A DNA stretch of 64,000 bases from Thalassoglobus sp. JC818 (lineage in GTDB: Bacteria; Planctomycetota; Planctomycetia; Planctomycetales; Planctomycetaceae), in assembly GCF_040717535.1 (NCBI RefSeq), contig NZ_JBFEFI010000004.1, positions 248,001 through 312,000 on the forward strand, read 5' to 3'. Below, piece by piece: positions 36,806-46,965 of this stretch. The notes beneath the pieces are model-generated. The model did no database searches, was not told the DNA's origin, and was given only the letters and a program-made list of their open reading frames with translations. The position numbers and the translations under genes were made by a program. Within the stretch, counting starts at the first letter, position 1. Each line of letters starts with the position of its first letter.

Positions 36806-39800
36806 TTACGGCCGTCGCATTCTTCCTGGGTCGATCGCGTTTCCGAATTGGCGGATCAGGTCATCGAGTGGTCCGATGCCGGGTTGAGTTGTGGCCACAG
36901 GTTTCGCAACAGTTCCGTTGACCTGCACACGAATCCATTTGTTTCCGAGCGGCTGAATGATGTTTCTGAGAATCGGAACTTGATTATTCAGCTTCGAAGC
37001 AAACTGCAAGTTAACGAGTGAAGCAGAACCGGCTGCGTAGCCAACAGATCCACGTCCGGTCAGCCCTAATGCATCTCCGTTTAATTCGATATAGGAGAAG
37101 TCATACTTTCCGTTGTTGATGTCGAATTCCGCGTAGGCGTAGTCGAAGGCAGTGTTCCCGACTGGTCGAAAGTTCAGGAGTGCGAAGACCTGTGCGAAGG
37201 CCGGAAGTTCATAAATCGCAGCGGGGGAAATGTTCACCCAACCCTTGCCTTTCGTGGCGGTCATTGACGGGCCAATCCCTCGAAATTCCATCCACCCGTT
37301 GACCATTCCTTTAAGTCTTTGGGCTGTTTGAAACTGATCGGCAGCCCAGTCGGCAAGCTCAACATCTTTGATGCTCACTTCACCGCGGTACTGAATCAGT
37401 TCCGGCCGGGCAGCAAAGATCACTTCGGAATCGAGTCCGACCTGCCCTCGATAAATGCTCCCCTTGAGCGAAGAATCTCGATAGGGATTTGATTCAGCGT
37501 GGACGTGCTGTTTCTGATTCGAGACAGCCCGACCGACAATTGCTCGTTCGTCGGTGATAATCATTGGACTCGTCACATCTTTGAATGTCATTCCGAGCGC
37601 GGTGACGGAATCAAGTTCAAGATAGCCTTCCATGTAGAGATGACGACCGTCCCAGACACCACGCTGTACTTTCGCACGTCCGGTGACCCCGGTCATCGGA
37701 ATACCCGCGTAAATGTCGTTGTTGTCGAGCGATGCAAAGAGTTCCCAGTCCGCCGTGACCACATCCGGCAGTGATGTCCACCCCTTGAGATCAGCTTGAA
37801 TGTGCAAATCGACCGGCCCGCGCAGATCGAGACTCGCGAGCGAAATCGCGAGTTCAGACGGGAGAGCTTTGAGTAATTCCGTGTCGACCTTCAACTTCAT
37901 CAAGTGCAGATCACCCATATGAATATGCCAGGCGACTGCAGAGTTCTCCGGGACATCGACGAACGCAGGGGATTCCGGTTTTGATCCATCAACGTGCAGA
38001 TAGGTCTCTCCGTGCCAACCATTCAGTGAGTGAATCCGCAAGCGATTGCCATCGTACTCAAGTGCTCCGACGACATTCTCCCAGCGATACGGAAGATCGG
38101 CCGGCTTGAAAGCTCCGTCTCGCCATTGGATGCCCTGCAAGGTGATTTCTGGAGAGTCGCCGAGACGCCATCCGACTCGCACGCGATCCACATCGACCGT
38201 GCCTTTCAGGTCAATGTCTTTCCAGAGCTGCTCCAGATGAGGAGCACTGACACGGGATGCTTTCTCGAGATCAGCATCGATCGGAACGCGAACACAATTG
38301 AATTCGAGAGCAAACACCGGTGGTGAGAGTGTGAGGTCGAGTAACCCTCGCCCGCTGAGATGAGCATGTCCGTGTCTGGCTTTCAGGTTGTCGAATCGCC
38401 AGACCGGGGTTTCGACGGCGTCGTATTCGATCGTCCCCGAAAAGTCTTCCAGCTGATACGGAAACCCTTTGTAGTTGGCAGACGCCTGTTTGACCTCTGC
38501 ATTCAGCTGCATCATGAACTTCGCGCCGGGAGTCGCAGCCTGGACGAACTTGGCGGTGACGTCGAGCACCCCTTCGAGTTGCATCGACTCAATTGCTTCT
38601 CGGGCGGCCTGCTGATTCTTCATCTGCAACGAATTCAACAACCGGTCGTCGATGGGAACACGTTCCGCGCGAATGACGAATTCGCTTCCTCCGGGACCTG
38701 TTGCATCGCTTTTGGTCCCGTTCAGAGTGACCGGCCGATCTCCCGCCATTCCCCGAAGGTTGAAATGGAACAGTCCCTGATCATGAGTCACTTCACCCTG
38801 AATCTGATCGATGGGATACTGGAAGTATTCGTGTTTGACCTGGCAATCGCGTGCTGTGAATTTGCGCAGCTTGAACGCCCAGTTTTCCCCAGCTTGTAAC
38901 CTGGCGTCGAAGTCGAGATCGAAAACTCCTCGCGGATGAATCAAGTGATACAAACCGGCCATCGACTCCGGTAAGACCGTTTCGAGCCGCTCGTCGATCT
39001 GCAGATTCTGAGCTTTGATCGAAAAGTCTTTGCTCCAGTCATCGCCGAGACGCGATGCGAATCCGTCAACTGAGAGCGCGGCACTATTATTTCTGCCTTC
39101 GAAACGACGGACGACAATCTTGTCGGGAGTCAGTTCGAAGTGCCCACTGACATCGTACAACGGAACAGGCAACAGCAATTCAGAAATTTGCCCGTTGCGG
39201 AAATCGGAGGTCAACTCGTAGTCCAGCGGATGATCCGCCGAGAGTTGGCCAATCTCGAAGTGGAGGTTCAAGTCTGCTCTGAAGAGTGCACGCCGACTCG
39301 CCTGCTCGACCGTTTCGCCAACGAGCGCAAACTGGGAATCCCGTCCTTGCGGATTCATCCGGTCTTTCATCACGGGTGACTGACTTTGCAGTTCAGCCAG
39401 ACGCCGTCCGACATCCGGGATTAACTGTGCGGCCTTTTCGATCAACGGACCATCAACGCGAACATCCCCCAAGTCACCCTGAAGGTTCCACTTCAGTGTT
39501 CTCAGGTCAAGATTCCCCGCCAGTTGCAGCGTCCCCAGCGATTCAACAGCCAGCGCCCCGGTGATGTCGAAGGCTTTCCAGGCAGTCGGAACAAGATTGG
39601 CCTCGACCACACGTCCATCAATTTGATGAATGATCCCGCCGGAGATCTGTTCGATTCCCAATCGAATCTGGCCGTTTCGAATGCGAATCTCAGGTGAGTA
39701 CGTTTGCTCCGGGCTCGAGGTTGTGAATCCCGTCCAGGACCACATCCCCTCAGCACTTCTCATTACTTCGAGCACAGGCGATTCGAGTTCGACAGCCCGG

Positions 39801-40123
39801 ACGACGATCGAATGAGAATCCTGAAGCGCGGTCGAGTCGATTTGAATATTGACTCGCGGAATTGAAACAAGACGAGCGCCGGTCACTTTGGACTGCAGCG
39901 TCAACTCGGAAATGACGACGCCAGAATCGGAAGCGAGTTCCGCAGCTTTGAAAGAAACATTGCAGGTCGGGAACATCCGAGAAAGGACGCCGTCCACAGT
40001 GGTGCGGATCAGGTCGTCTTTCATCGACCAAAAGTGGGCCGCTCCGTACCCCGCTGCGACCACACCGATCAACAGCAGAAACAGCATCCATTGCAGCGTT
40101 TCGCGGATTCCGTTCCAGCTCAC
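36806..40123 (-). CDS. AsmA-like inner-membrane-anchored protein
   Basis: A 1105-residue protein with one N-terminal membrane helix (about 12-32, WMLFLLLIGVVAAGYGAAHF) and a long beta-rich body. The C-terminal part (for example FALLNFRPVGNTAFDYAYAEF and INNGKYDFSYIELNGDALGL) resembles the AsmA-like C-terminal region of proteins thought to bridge the envelope and help lipid or outer-membrane transport. It begins four bases after the stop of the GT39-like gene, so it is the last member of a three-gene operon with asnB. Confidence 0.82.
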   Translation of the reverse strand: MSWNGIRETLQWMLFLLLIGVVAAGYGAAHFWSMKDDLIRTTVDGVLSRMFPTCNVSFKAAELASDSGVVISELTLQSKVTGARLVSIPRVNIQIDSTALQDSHSIVVRAVELESPVLEVMRSAEGMWSWTGFTTSSPEQTYSPEIRIRNGQIRLGIEQISGGIIHQIDGRVVEANLVPTAWKAFDITGALAVESLGTLQLAGNLDLRTLKWNLQGDLGDVRVDGPLIEKAAQLIPDVGRRLAELQSQSPVMKDRMNPQGRDSQFALVGETVEQASRRALFRADLNLHFEIGQLSADHPLDYELTSDFRNGQISELLLPVPLYDVSGHFELTPDKIVVRRFEGRNNSAALSVDGFASRLGDDWSKDFSIKAQNLQIDERLETVLPESMAGLYHLIHPRGVFDLDFDARLQAGENWAFKLRKFTARDCQVKHEYFQYPIDQIQGEVTHDQGLFHFNLRGMAGDRPVTLNGTKSDATGPGGSEFVIRAERVPIDDRLLNSLQMKNQQAAREAIESMQLEGVLDVTAKFVQAATPGAKFMMQLNAEVKQASANYKGFPYQLEDFSGTIEYDAVETPVWRFDNLKARHGHAHLSGRGLLDLTLSPPVFALEFNCVRVPIDADLEKASRVSAPHLEQLWKDIDLKGTVDVDRVRVGWRLGDSPEITLQGIQWRDGAFKPADLPYRWENVVGALEYDGNRLRIHSLNGWHGETYLHVDGSKPESPAFVDVPENSAVAWHIHMGDLHLMKLKVDTELLKALPSELAISLASLDLRGPVDLHIQADLKGWTSLPDVVTADWELFASLDNNDIYAGIPMTGVTGRAKVQRGVWDGRHLYMEGYLELDSVTALGMTFKDVTSPMIITDERAIVGRAVSNQKQHVHAESNPYRDSSLKGSIYRGQVGLDSEVIFAARPELIQYRGEVSIKDVELADWAADQFQTAQRLKGMVNGWMEFRGIGPSMTATKGKGWVNISPAAIYELPAFAQVFALLNFRPVGNTAFDYAYAEFDINNGKYDFSYIELNGDALGLTGRGSVGYAAGSASLVNLQFASKLNNQVPILRNIIQPLGNKWIRVQVNGTVAKPVATTQPGIGPLDDLIRQFGNAIDPGRMRRP

Positions 40124-40127
40124 AATT

Positions 40128-41399
40128 CTAGTCCGAGTTATTCTCCAATTTCGGTCGAGATTGTCCGGACCTGAATAAAACCGCCTCGATCCCCAAAGCT
40201 GTCATGACAAGCATCGGGTATTCCCCAGGCAGGCGATATCGCAGAGAACTGACAAAGACCAGGTGAATCAACATGAAGTAGAGTACCGGGCCGAGGCAAA
40301 TGACCATAGACCAGTATTGGCCCCGATGAACCCACGCACCGTAGAGCGACAATGTAAAGACAGGCAAATAGAAAAAGCTGAGTAAAGCCTTGAGCGGCCA
40401 AGATTGAAACTGATCTGCGTTGGGCCACAGATTCCAGTATCGAACAAGCTTCAACCAGGACAAATGGGCAACCCGGAGAGGATCGGCAAAGATCAGTTCT
40501 CGAGATCGTTTTCGATACTCTTGGTCGACTTCGTATTCGGTCATTTCTCCTGCCAATCCATCATCATCGAAGAAACGCATGTCGCTTTCACCATTCGCTC
40601 CCGGTTGAACCCCATCATAGAGACTCGGTCCCATCCAAAAAGTTGTGAGCGTGAAGTGACCGGAGACTAGCTCGTTTCGAATGGCCCACGGTAACAGCGA
40701 AACGACCATTGCCAGAACAACAATGGCTGCCGATGCGATCGTTCGCACAGATGGTCTCAGCAAAACAATCATCGCTCCAGCTAACAACGGAGCAGCGAGA
40801 ATCCAGCTTGGCTTCAGATACACTCCGATCCCAAACGCGATTCCCGCCCAAATCGCCTGTTGCAGGACCGCAGAGAGTGATGCTGATGGCGAAGAAATCA
40901 GTCGGCCTAGTCGTTCGCACGCGAGCGAGGCCAGCAGCAGCGCGACGCTGAACGTTGTTTCGGAAAGAATCAATCCGGAGAATCCGACAAACGTCGGCGA
41001 CACTGCGGCAATCGCAGCAGCGATGAGCCCTGTCCGCTCGGTTCCGATTCGTTTTCCGAGCCAGTAAACAAGCAGGCAGGCCAACGTGGCAATGACTGCA
41101 AGCACGATGCGAACGGGCAGAAAGTGTTGTCCGAAAACCGCCATGATCGCAGCGAGCAGGACCGGAAACCCAGGCATTCGATGCACATATCGCGGCGGCG
41201 TGTGAATCGCGTAGTCTTCGCCTTCCACAATTTTCTGGCCAAGCTGCCAGTATCCCTCTGCGTCGCCAGCGATCAAAAATTGCTGACCTTTCGCGTCGAG
41301 TCGCTGTTGAAGCACAACCACTCCGCCCACGCGAAACACGAGAGCGACGAACAAAATCGCGATCAGCCAGCGACGATGAAGGACTTGCGACTCGATCAT
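40128..41399 (-). CDS. Membrane glycosyltransferase, family 39/ArnT-like
   Basis: A 423-residue integral membrane protein with about ten helices. After TM1 comes an acidic loop motif (LIAGDAEGYWQLG), where GT-C enzymes of the family 39 type place the catalytic Asp. PRYVHRMPGFPVLLA and a following helix cluster fit the family. Such enzymes use a lipid-phosphate sugar donor on the outer face of the membrane. The ATG overlaps the asnB stop by four bases (ATGA), so translation is coupled. Target could be lipid, polysaccharide or protein. Confidence 0.85.
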   Translation of the reverse strand: MIESQVLHRRWLIAILFVALVFRVGGVVVLQQRLDAKGQQFLIAGDAEGYWQLGQKIVEGEDYAIHTPPRYVHRMPGFPVLLAAIMAVFGQHFLPVRIVLAVIATLACLLVYWLGKRIGTERTGLIAAAIAAVSPTFVGFSGLILSETTFSVALLLASLACERLGRLISSPSASLSAVLQQAIWAGIAFGIGVYLKPSWILAAPLLAGAMIVLLRPSVRTIASAAIVVLAMVVSLLPWAIRNELVSGHFTLTTFWMGPSLYDGVQPGANGESDMRFFDDDGLAGEMTEYEVDQEYRKRSRELIFADPLRVAHLSWLKLVRYWNLWPNADQFQSWPLKALLSFFYLPVFTLSLYGAWVHRGQYWSMVICLGPVLYFMLIHLVFVSSLRYRLPGEYPMLVMTALGIEAVLFRSGQSRPKLENNSD

Positions 41400-43351
41400 G
41401 CTGGGACAGTTTCCTCTGGTCGGTCTCCTTCCAAAAAGACTCGGTGCCAGTGTTCAAGACACACAAGATTCCACAATCGATACGAGTGATCCCAACGTCC
41501 GTTGAGGTGTTCGTCGATCATCAATTTCAGTGAGTCTGGTCGAAAGTAACCGCGATCGAGGCACCGGTCCGACAAAAGTGTCTCCTTCATCAACGATTTG
41601 AGTTCGTTGCGGAACCAGTGATCGATCGGAACTCCGAATCCCATTTTCGAGCGATTCTGAATTGATTCGGGAATCAGATCGGAGAAAGCATCGATGAGGA
41701 TTTGCTTCCCCTTTCCGTTGGAATACTTCCACTCAATCGGCATTCGCGCAGCGAGTTCGACGACGTGATGGTCAAGAAATGGGCTGCGTGCTTCGAGGCT
41801 GTGACACATGCTCGCGATGTCCACTTTCGTCAGAATGTCACACGGGAGATACGTCATGACATCGACCGCGGTGGTTCGCGTGAGGAAGTCACGATTGGGA
41901 AATTCGGCGTAGGCATCATCGATGAAATCACCACTGTCGTAGCCGTTCAACGACTCTTGAAACTCCCGCGTGTAGAGATTGTGGCGGGAGTCTTCATCGA
42001 AGATCCCGATCCAGCGCAAGTACCGTCGCTCCGGAGACTGTCCCAGTGCGGCGATGAATCGCTTTGCACGACGACCGAGAGAACGTTGGCGGGTGGACGT
42101 CGGAATCTTCTGCCAGATCTTCGCTGCCAGAGCAGCCTTCACCGGACCCGGTAACCAATCAGCTTTGCCCGCCAGATCGACTGCTCGATATCGATGGTAA
42201 CCTGCGAAGAGTTCGTCGCTGCCGTCGCCGGACAATGCGACGGTGACAATCTTTCGAGTCACTTCCGATAGTGCCATCGTCGGAATTGCAGAACTGTCGC
42301 TGAAGGGTTCGTCATAATGCCAGATCAGCGTCGATAACGTTTCCAGTGCCGACGGATCAACAAGAAACTCGTGATGTTCCGTTCCGAGAAACTTGGCCGC
42401 CTCACGAGCGTAAGCCCGCTCATCGTATTCATGGACCGGGAAGCCAATCGAGAACGTGTGAACCGGTTGCTCCGACAGTGACTGCATCAATCCTGCAATG
42501 ATCGTCGAGTCGATCCCTCCGGACAAAAACGCCCCGAGCGGGACATCCGATCGCATTCTCAAGCGAACCGCTTCAGTCAACGTGCTGCGAAGCTCTTCCA
42601 ATGCTTCAGCGCGTGCTGTCGGTGTCGCTTCGATCAGATCGTCGTAAGGTGGCTTCCAGTACCGTTCGACGGTCAATTCATTCCGCTCATAAACAGCGAT
42701 GGAAGCTGGAGGAAGCTTCTGAAAGCCAGTGAGTATTGATGTCGGATGCGGGATGTATTGATAGGTCAGATAGAGATCAATGGCCTGCCGATTAACTTGC
42801 AGAGGAATTCCCGGGACCTGAAGAATTGCTTTCAGTTCACTCGCGAATAAGAGTCGACCCGATTCTTGACGGTAGAATAACGGCTTCTGACCGAGCCGGT
42901 CTCGCGCGAGGAGCAGCCGCTCGCGGGATTCATCCCAAACTGCGAAGACGAACATGCCTCGCATTTTGTCGACGCACCGAACCCCGTACTCCTCATACAG
43001 GTGGACGATCACTTCCGTATCCGAGTCAGTCCGGAACACGTGCCCCTGTTGAATCAATTCCTTCCGGAGTTCCCGGTAGTTGTAGATCTCCCCATTGAAC
43101 GAAACCCAGACGGTTCCATCTTCGTTCGACAGCGGCTGCCGTCCGCCGCTCAGGTCAATGATCGAGAGTCGTCGATGCCCGAGTGCGGCAGATGCGGATA
43201 GTGTTTCGTTTCTGTTTTCCTCGGTCGCCGAAAAGTAGACGCCGTAGTCGTCCGGACCGCGATGACGGATCGCATGGAGCATTTTCTCCAGATGACTTTG
43301 ACTCAAGGGCTCCGAGTTGGCGGACCAGACTCCGCCCGCGATTCCACACAT
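41396..43351 (-). CDS. asnB: Asparagine synthase (glutamine-hydrolysing) / amidotransferase
   Basis: A 651-residue AsnB-type enzyme. The N-terminal class II glutaminase has the nucleophile Cys2 (MCGIAGGVW), the Arg/Asn pocket (HRRLSIIDL, VSFNGEIYNYRELR) and an active DSDTEV. The C-terminal synthase domain has the ATP loop FLSGGIDST, HEFLVD and LSGDGSDELFAGY. The enzyme makes Asn or, as part of a polysaccharide operon, amidates a sugar or peptide. Here it leads an operon with a GT39-like transferase and an AsmA-like protein, which supports an envelope role. No rival asparagine synthase is in the window. Confidence 0.93.
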   Translation of the reverse strand: MCGIAGGVWSANSEPLSQSHLEKMLHAIRHRGPDDYGVYFSATEENRNETLSASAALGHRRLSIIDLSGGRQPLSNEDGTVWVSFNGEIYNYRELRKELIQQGHVFRTDSDTEVIVHLYEEYGVRCVDKMRGMFVFAVWDESRERLLLARDRLGQKPLFYRQESGRLLFASELKAILQVPGIPLQVNRQAIDLYLTYQYIPHPTSILTGFQKLPPASIAVYERNELTVERYWKPPYDDLIEATPTARAEALEELRSTLTEAVRLRMRSDVPLGAFLSGGIDSTIIAGLMQSLSEQPVHTFSIGFPVHEYDERAYAREAAKFLGTEHHEFLVDPSALETLSTLIWHYDEPFSDSSAIPTMALSEVTRKIVTVALSGDGSDELFAGYHRYRAVDLAGKADWLPGPVKAALAAKIWQKIPTSTRQRSLGRRAKRFIAALGQSPERRYLRWIGIFDEDSRHNLYTREFQESLNGYDSGDFIDDAYAEFPNRDFLTRTTAVDVMTYLPCDILTKVDIASMCHSLEARSPFLDHHVVELAARMPIEWKYSNGKGKQILIDAFSDLIPESIQNRSKMGFGVPIDHWFRNELKSLMKETLLSDRCLDRGYFRPDSLKLMIDEHLNGRWDHSYRLWNLVCLEHWHRVFLEGDRPEETVPA

Positions 43352-43484
43352 AACCGATCACTTCCCAAGTCTCTGAATTCTGTCGAAGAATCGTAGTCGA
43401 TGCACAGCCAATTCTGACAGTTTGAAACTGGAGTTCTCGTTCGAAAACAGATTTCGCCTCGATGGGCGAGCGAAGATGAACTCG

Positions 43485-44201
43485 CTAGATGGGTTTCGGG
43501 TCACTTTCCGAAGCTTGAGGAAGCTCATCATCGGTCGAGTCTTCGTCGTCGAGTTCGAACTCTTCGACAAGTTCCTGACGCCGCCTCGCCACCTGGCGAT
43601 CGAACTCAGAGAGCACATCGCGAGCTTTATCACGGGAGGTCACAAGACCAATGATAAGGTATTGCGTGATCGCCATCGCATAACAGACCCAACCTACGGT
43701 GCCGCCCATGATGGCTGCCATAATCGCGAGAACCGGTGACGATCGATTCAGATGCTGGCAGACGAGACCTCGAAGTATCGGCCGAAATTGATCAGACACA
43801 TTCCCGATCAGACCTCGCCCTTTCACCCATTTCGGGCGGGGAGGACCGGGATGGACGATGGCGAACAGTTCCTGATCCGGCATCGACTCGACCACTCCGA
43901 TTGCCAGCAAAAGTCGGCCAGCGGTCACCCACCAGTGATCGAGTGTGAAATTGAACTTCAGATCAAGCCACGATCCCAGCCACAATTCGACATTCTTAGT
44001 TGCAAAAAAGAGAAGCAACGAGCTGCGAAACCACTGTTCGACGTCCTTTTCGAACTCATCGTCCCATTCCTTGGAGCGGGCGACTTTCTTTCGCAATACG
44101 CGAAGCATGGGAATTGCCAACATCCCGATGATCAGCCGTGTTGCAGGTCGGATCACTGGAGCCAGGATCTGTCGAAGCAACCAGTTCGGGGGATATGGCA
44201 T
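43485..44201 (-). CDS. Uncharacterised membrane protein with charged C-terminus
   Basis: About 238 residues from MPYPPNWLLRQILAP. Hydrophobic segments lie about 14-32, 82-100 and 160-185, and the C-terminal 45 residues are highly acidic (FELDDEDSTDDELPQ). The stretch HPGPPRPKWVKGRGLI is notable but I do not recognise a family. Position and codon pattern support a real gene. It lies upstream of asnB on the same strand, 133 bp away. Confidence 0.65.
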   Translation of the reverse strand: MPYPPNWLLRQILAPVIRPATRLIIGMLAIPMLRVLRKKVARSKEWDDEFEKDVEQWFRSSLLLFFATKNVELWLGSWLDLKFNFTLDHWWVTAGRLLLAIGVVESMPDQELFAIVHPGPPRPKWVKGRGLIGNVSDQFRPILRGLVCQHLNRSSPVLAIMAAIMGGTVGWVCYAMAITQYLIIGLVTSRDKARDVLSEFDRQVARRRQELVEEFELDDEDSTDDELPQASESDPKPI

Positions 44202-44454
44202 CACTGCCCTCAATCATCGATTCTCAAACCTGGGACGAGCCCTGCCGCTGTTGTGCAAACGATAGCTTCCCAACCGCTTCCGCGAAGAGCAAATCAATCG
44301 TTGCGAATCGGTTCCAATTCAGGATTTCACCGGTCTTGACGGTCAATCCGGCATGCCCTAGTCTCGCGTCTCAAACAGGTCTTTCAAAAACAACATTTCA
44401 CAAGCGCAGGAATGGTCCATCCAACTGCAAAAACTCACTTTAGGAACTTAAGCC

Positions 44455-45714
44455 ATGGCTGATCTTATCGCTCCACACGGCGGCCTTTCGGAGCCCGTTT
44501 GCTGCACAGTCGCAGCTGCTGACATTGACTCTTTCAAAGCAGAAGCAGCCTCCCTTCCAAAGGTTCCTGTCTCCGCCGCTGACTTGTCGACCGTGTACCG
44601 ATTTGCCGACGGGACTCTCAGTCCTCTCACCGGTCCAATGAACAAGGAGACCTACGACAGAGTGCTGAGTGAATCTGTCATTGTCAATGATGGTAAGAAG
44701 TACGCCTGGACAATTCCAATCGCGTTTCCTGTGACCAGCGAACTCGCCGCGAGCCTGAAAGCGGGAACAAAAGTCGCCCTCACAAACCCAGAAGGTGAAA
44801 TCGTTGCAACCCTCGACGTCAACGACGTCTATGAGTGGGACAAGCAAGCTTACATTTCTTCTGTCTACCTGACCGATCGAACTGATCATCCCGGCGCCGA
44901 CATGGTTCTCAAAGGAACCGACGCCGACAAGACGCACCTCATCGGCGGAGAAATCCGAGCACTGCCACAGCCTAAGAATCCACACTTCGGCCAGTACGTT
45001 CTCACACCACGCGAAGTCCGCAAACTGATCGGCGAAACCGGTTGGGACGCAGTTGTCGCCTTCCAGACACGAAACCCACTTCACCGCGCCCACGAGTACG
45101 CCCTCGTTTACGCTCTCGAAGTTCTTCTGAAGGAAGGCAAGAACGCAGGTGCTGTTCTGAACCCGCTGATCGGCGAAACCAAGGGCGACGACGTCAACGC
45201 CGAAATCCGAATGAAGACTTACGAGAAGCTCATCAGCGAACGAGCTCTCGGCGATGGCGACAGCGATCCAGAACTCTGGGGAAGCCGCGACGATTCCGTT
45301 CCGGACCGCGTTAAGCTCCTCGGGCTGGACATCAAAATGTTCTACGGTGGCCCCAAAGAAGCCATCATGCACGCCATCTACCGCCAGAACATGGGCTACA
45401 CAAACATCGTCATCGGACGAAAGCACGCCGACGTTCCGTTCGCAGACGGCACAGCCATCTGGGGTGATTTCGATGCTCACGAAATCTTTGACAAGCTCGA
45501 CGGCGAACTGCTGATTGAACCGGTCAAAGTCGGTTTCGCTGCGTACTACGAATCGATGGGACGCGTCGACCTGATGGAGAATCACTCCGACGAAAAGCCG
45601 GTCTTCATCTCCGGAAAAGACGTGCGAGCCACTCTCCAGAAAGGCGAACTCGTCGACCCACGCATCATGCGAGAAACAACTTCTCGCATCCTTGCTGAAG
45701 CGATGAAGCAGTAG
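44455..45714 (+). CDS. sat: Sulfate adenylyltransferase (ATP sulfurylase)
   Basis: A 419-residue single-chain ATP sulfurylase. The nucleotide motif is [11 protein letters not shown] (204-214), with His210 and His213, and the N-terminal PUA-like domain is present ([16 protein letters not shown]). The C-terminal half has [11 protein letters not shown] and [15 protein letters not shown]. It makes adenosine phosphosulfate from sulfate and ATP, the first step towards PAPS for the sulfotransferases in this window and for assimilation. No fused APS kinase. A flavoprotein gene starts 26 bp downstream, so the two are probably co-transcribed. Confidence 0.95.
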   Translation: MADLIAPHGGLSEPVCCTVAAADIDSFKAEAASLPKVPVSAADLSTVYRFADGTLSPLTGPMNKETYDRVLSESVIVNDGKKYAWTIPIAFPVTSELAASLKAGTKVALTNPEGEIVATLDVNDVYEWDKQAYISSVYLTDRTDHPGADMVLKGTDADKTHLIGGEIRALPQPKNPHFGQYVLTPREVRKLIGETGWDAVVAFQTRNPLHRAHEYALVYALEVLLKEGKNAGAVLNPLIGETKGDDVNAEIRMKTYEKLISERALGDGDSDPELWGSRDDSVPDRVKLLGLDIKMFYGGPKEAIMHAIYRQNMGYTNIVIGRKHADVPFADGTAIWGDFDAHEIFDKLDGELLIEPVKVGFAAYYESMGRVDLMENHSDEKPVFISGKDVRATLQKGELVDPRIMRETTSRILAEAMKQ

Positions 45715-45740
45715 TCGCCCCTCACAACGACGCAGTGAAC

Positions 45741-46886
45741 ATGTCCGACACAAAGCACACGAAGACGATTCTTCTGCTGGGTGTCGGACATACTCATGCG
45801 CACATTGTCAGAAACTGGAAACGCAATCCAATTCCTCAAACGAAACTCGTCTGCGTCTCCAACTTTCCAACGACGGTTTACTCCGGAATGCTCCCGGGTG
45901 TGTTGGCTGGACAGTTTCCGCTTCGAGCTGCGGAGATCGATCTTCAGCGTCTTTGCGACTGGGCTGGAGTGGAACTGGTCATCGGGAACGTCACACATCG
46001 CAGCGGTCGCCAGCTCATCCTTGCTGATGGAACGACGATCGCCTTCGACGTGCTCTCCGTCGGGATCGGATCAATTCCTTCAACCCGAGGAATCGAGATC
46101 GCCCACCCTGCCTGCTTGTCGATTAAGCCAATGCAGGACTTCACGAAACGCTTCGGCGAGCGTCTCGATCGGCTTCGATTCCAGAATCGCTCCGAACCAA
46201 TCAAGGTCTCCATCATCGGGGGAGGGATGGCGGGATGCGAAATCGCTCTTTGCCTGCAGGCTCGGCTTTCGCAGACAGCTACAGAGATTCCTTTTGAGCT
46301 GAAACTCATCCACGACGCCGAGAACATCCTGCAATCGGAGCCATCCCGATTTCGTCGCCGCGTCAGCAAAGAATTGAAGTCGAGAAACATTCACCTGACG
46401 ACCGGTCACCGCGTCCGGGAAATCTCGATTGGAGCACTGCATCTGGAAGACGGTTCGACGATCCCGAACGATCTTGCCATTCTCGCTTCCGGTGCTGCCC
46501 CTCCGCCACTCCTCAGTCAACTCGAACTTCCTCGAGACGACAACGGTTTTCTCCTCACCGATGATTCGCTGCAATCAACTTCTGGCGAGCCAGTATTCGC
46601 TGTCGGAGATTCCGGGTCGATTCAGCACAAATCAGTTCCGAAAGCTGGCGTTTATGCGGTCAGACAGGGTCCCATTTTGTGGGACAACCTCCAGCGATTG
46701 ATGGATGGTAAGACGCCGAAGAAGTTCGAACCGCAAGAGAATTTCTTGAAGCTGATGAACTTCGGCAATAGATCAGCAGCGGGAGTGTGGCGAGGTTTTT
46801 CGTTCCAGGGTGCATGGGCGTTGCACTTGAAGAATTGGATCGACCGAAGCTTCGTTCAAAAGTATCAACCTTCGGACAAGAGTTAA
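45741..46886 (+). CDS. FAD-dependent pyridine nucleotide-disulfide-type oxidoreductase (SelD-N-terminal type)
   Basis: About 381 residues from the ATG at 45741. The opening ILLLGVGHTHAHIVRNW, then TVYSGMLPGVLAGQF and VGIGSIPS, match the flavoprotein module that in many bacteria is fused in front of selenophosphate synthase (SelD). The second Rossmann motif is VSIIGGGMAGCEIAL. The FAD-site GDSGSI (VGDSGSIQHK) is near the C-terminus. No SelD domain follows. It overlaps nothing but follows sat closely, so it may act in sulfur or selenium metabolism. Specific reaction unknown. Confidence 0.85.
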   Translation: MSDTKHTKTILLLGVGHTHAHIVRNWKRNPIPQTKLVCVSNFPTTVYSGMLPGVLAGQFPLRAAEIDLQRLCDWAGVELVIGNVTHRSGRQLILADGTTIAFDVLSVGIGSIPSTRGIEIAHPACLSIKPMQDFTKRFGERLDRLRFQNRSEPIKVSIIGGGMAGCEIALCLQARLSQTATEIPFELKLIHDAENILQSEPSRFRRRVSKELKSRNIHLTTGHRVREISIGALHLEDGSTIPNDLAILASGAAPPPLLSQLELPRDDNGFLLTDDSLQSTSGEPVFAVGDSGSIQHKSVPKAGVYAVRQGPILWDNLQRLMDGKTPKKFEPQENFLKLMNFGNRSAAGVWRGFSFQGAWALHLKNWIDRSFVQKYQPSDKS

Positions 46887-46965
46887 TCACTCCTGGACAA
46901 AGCGACCTCATGGTGCCGAAGCACGAGTTCAGCTCGTTACAGAAGAGTGACAACTTTCCCCGAGT

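Noticed and set aside
44440-45753. Minus-strand open frame of 437 codons opposite sat.
   Set aside because: It lies fully antisense to a well-supported ATP sulfurylase, has no recognisable domain, and long antisense frames are expected from the codon bias here.
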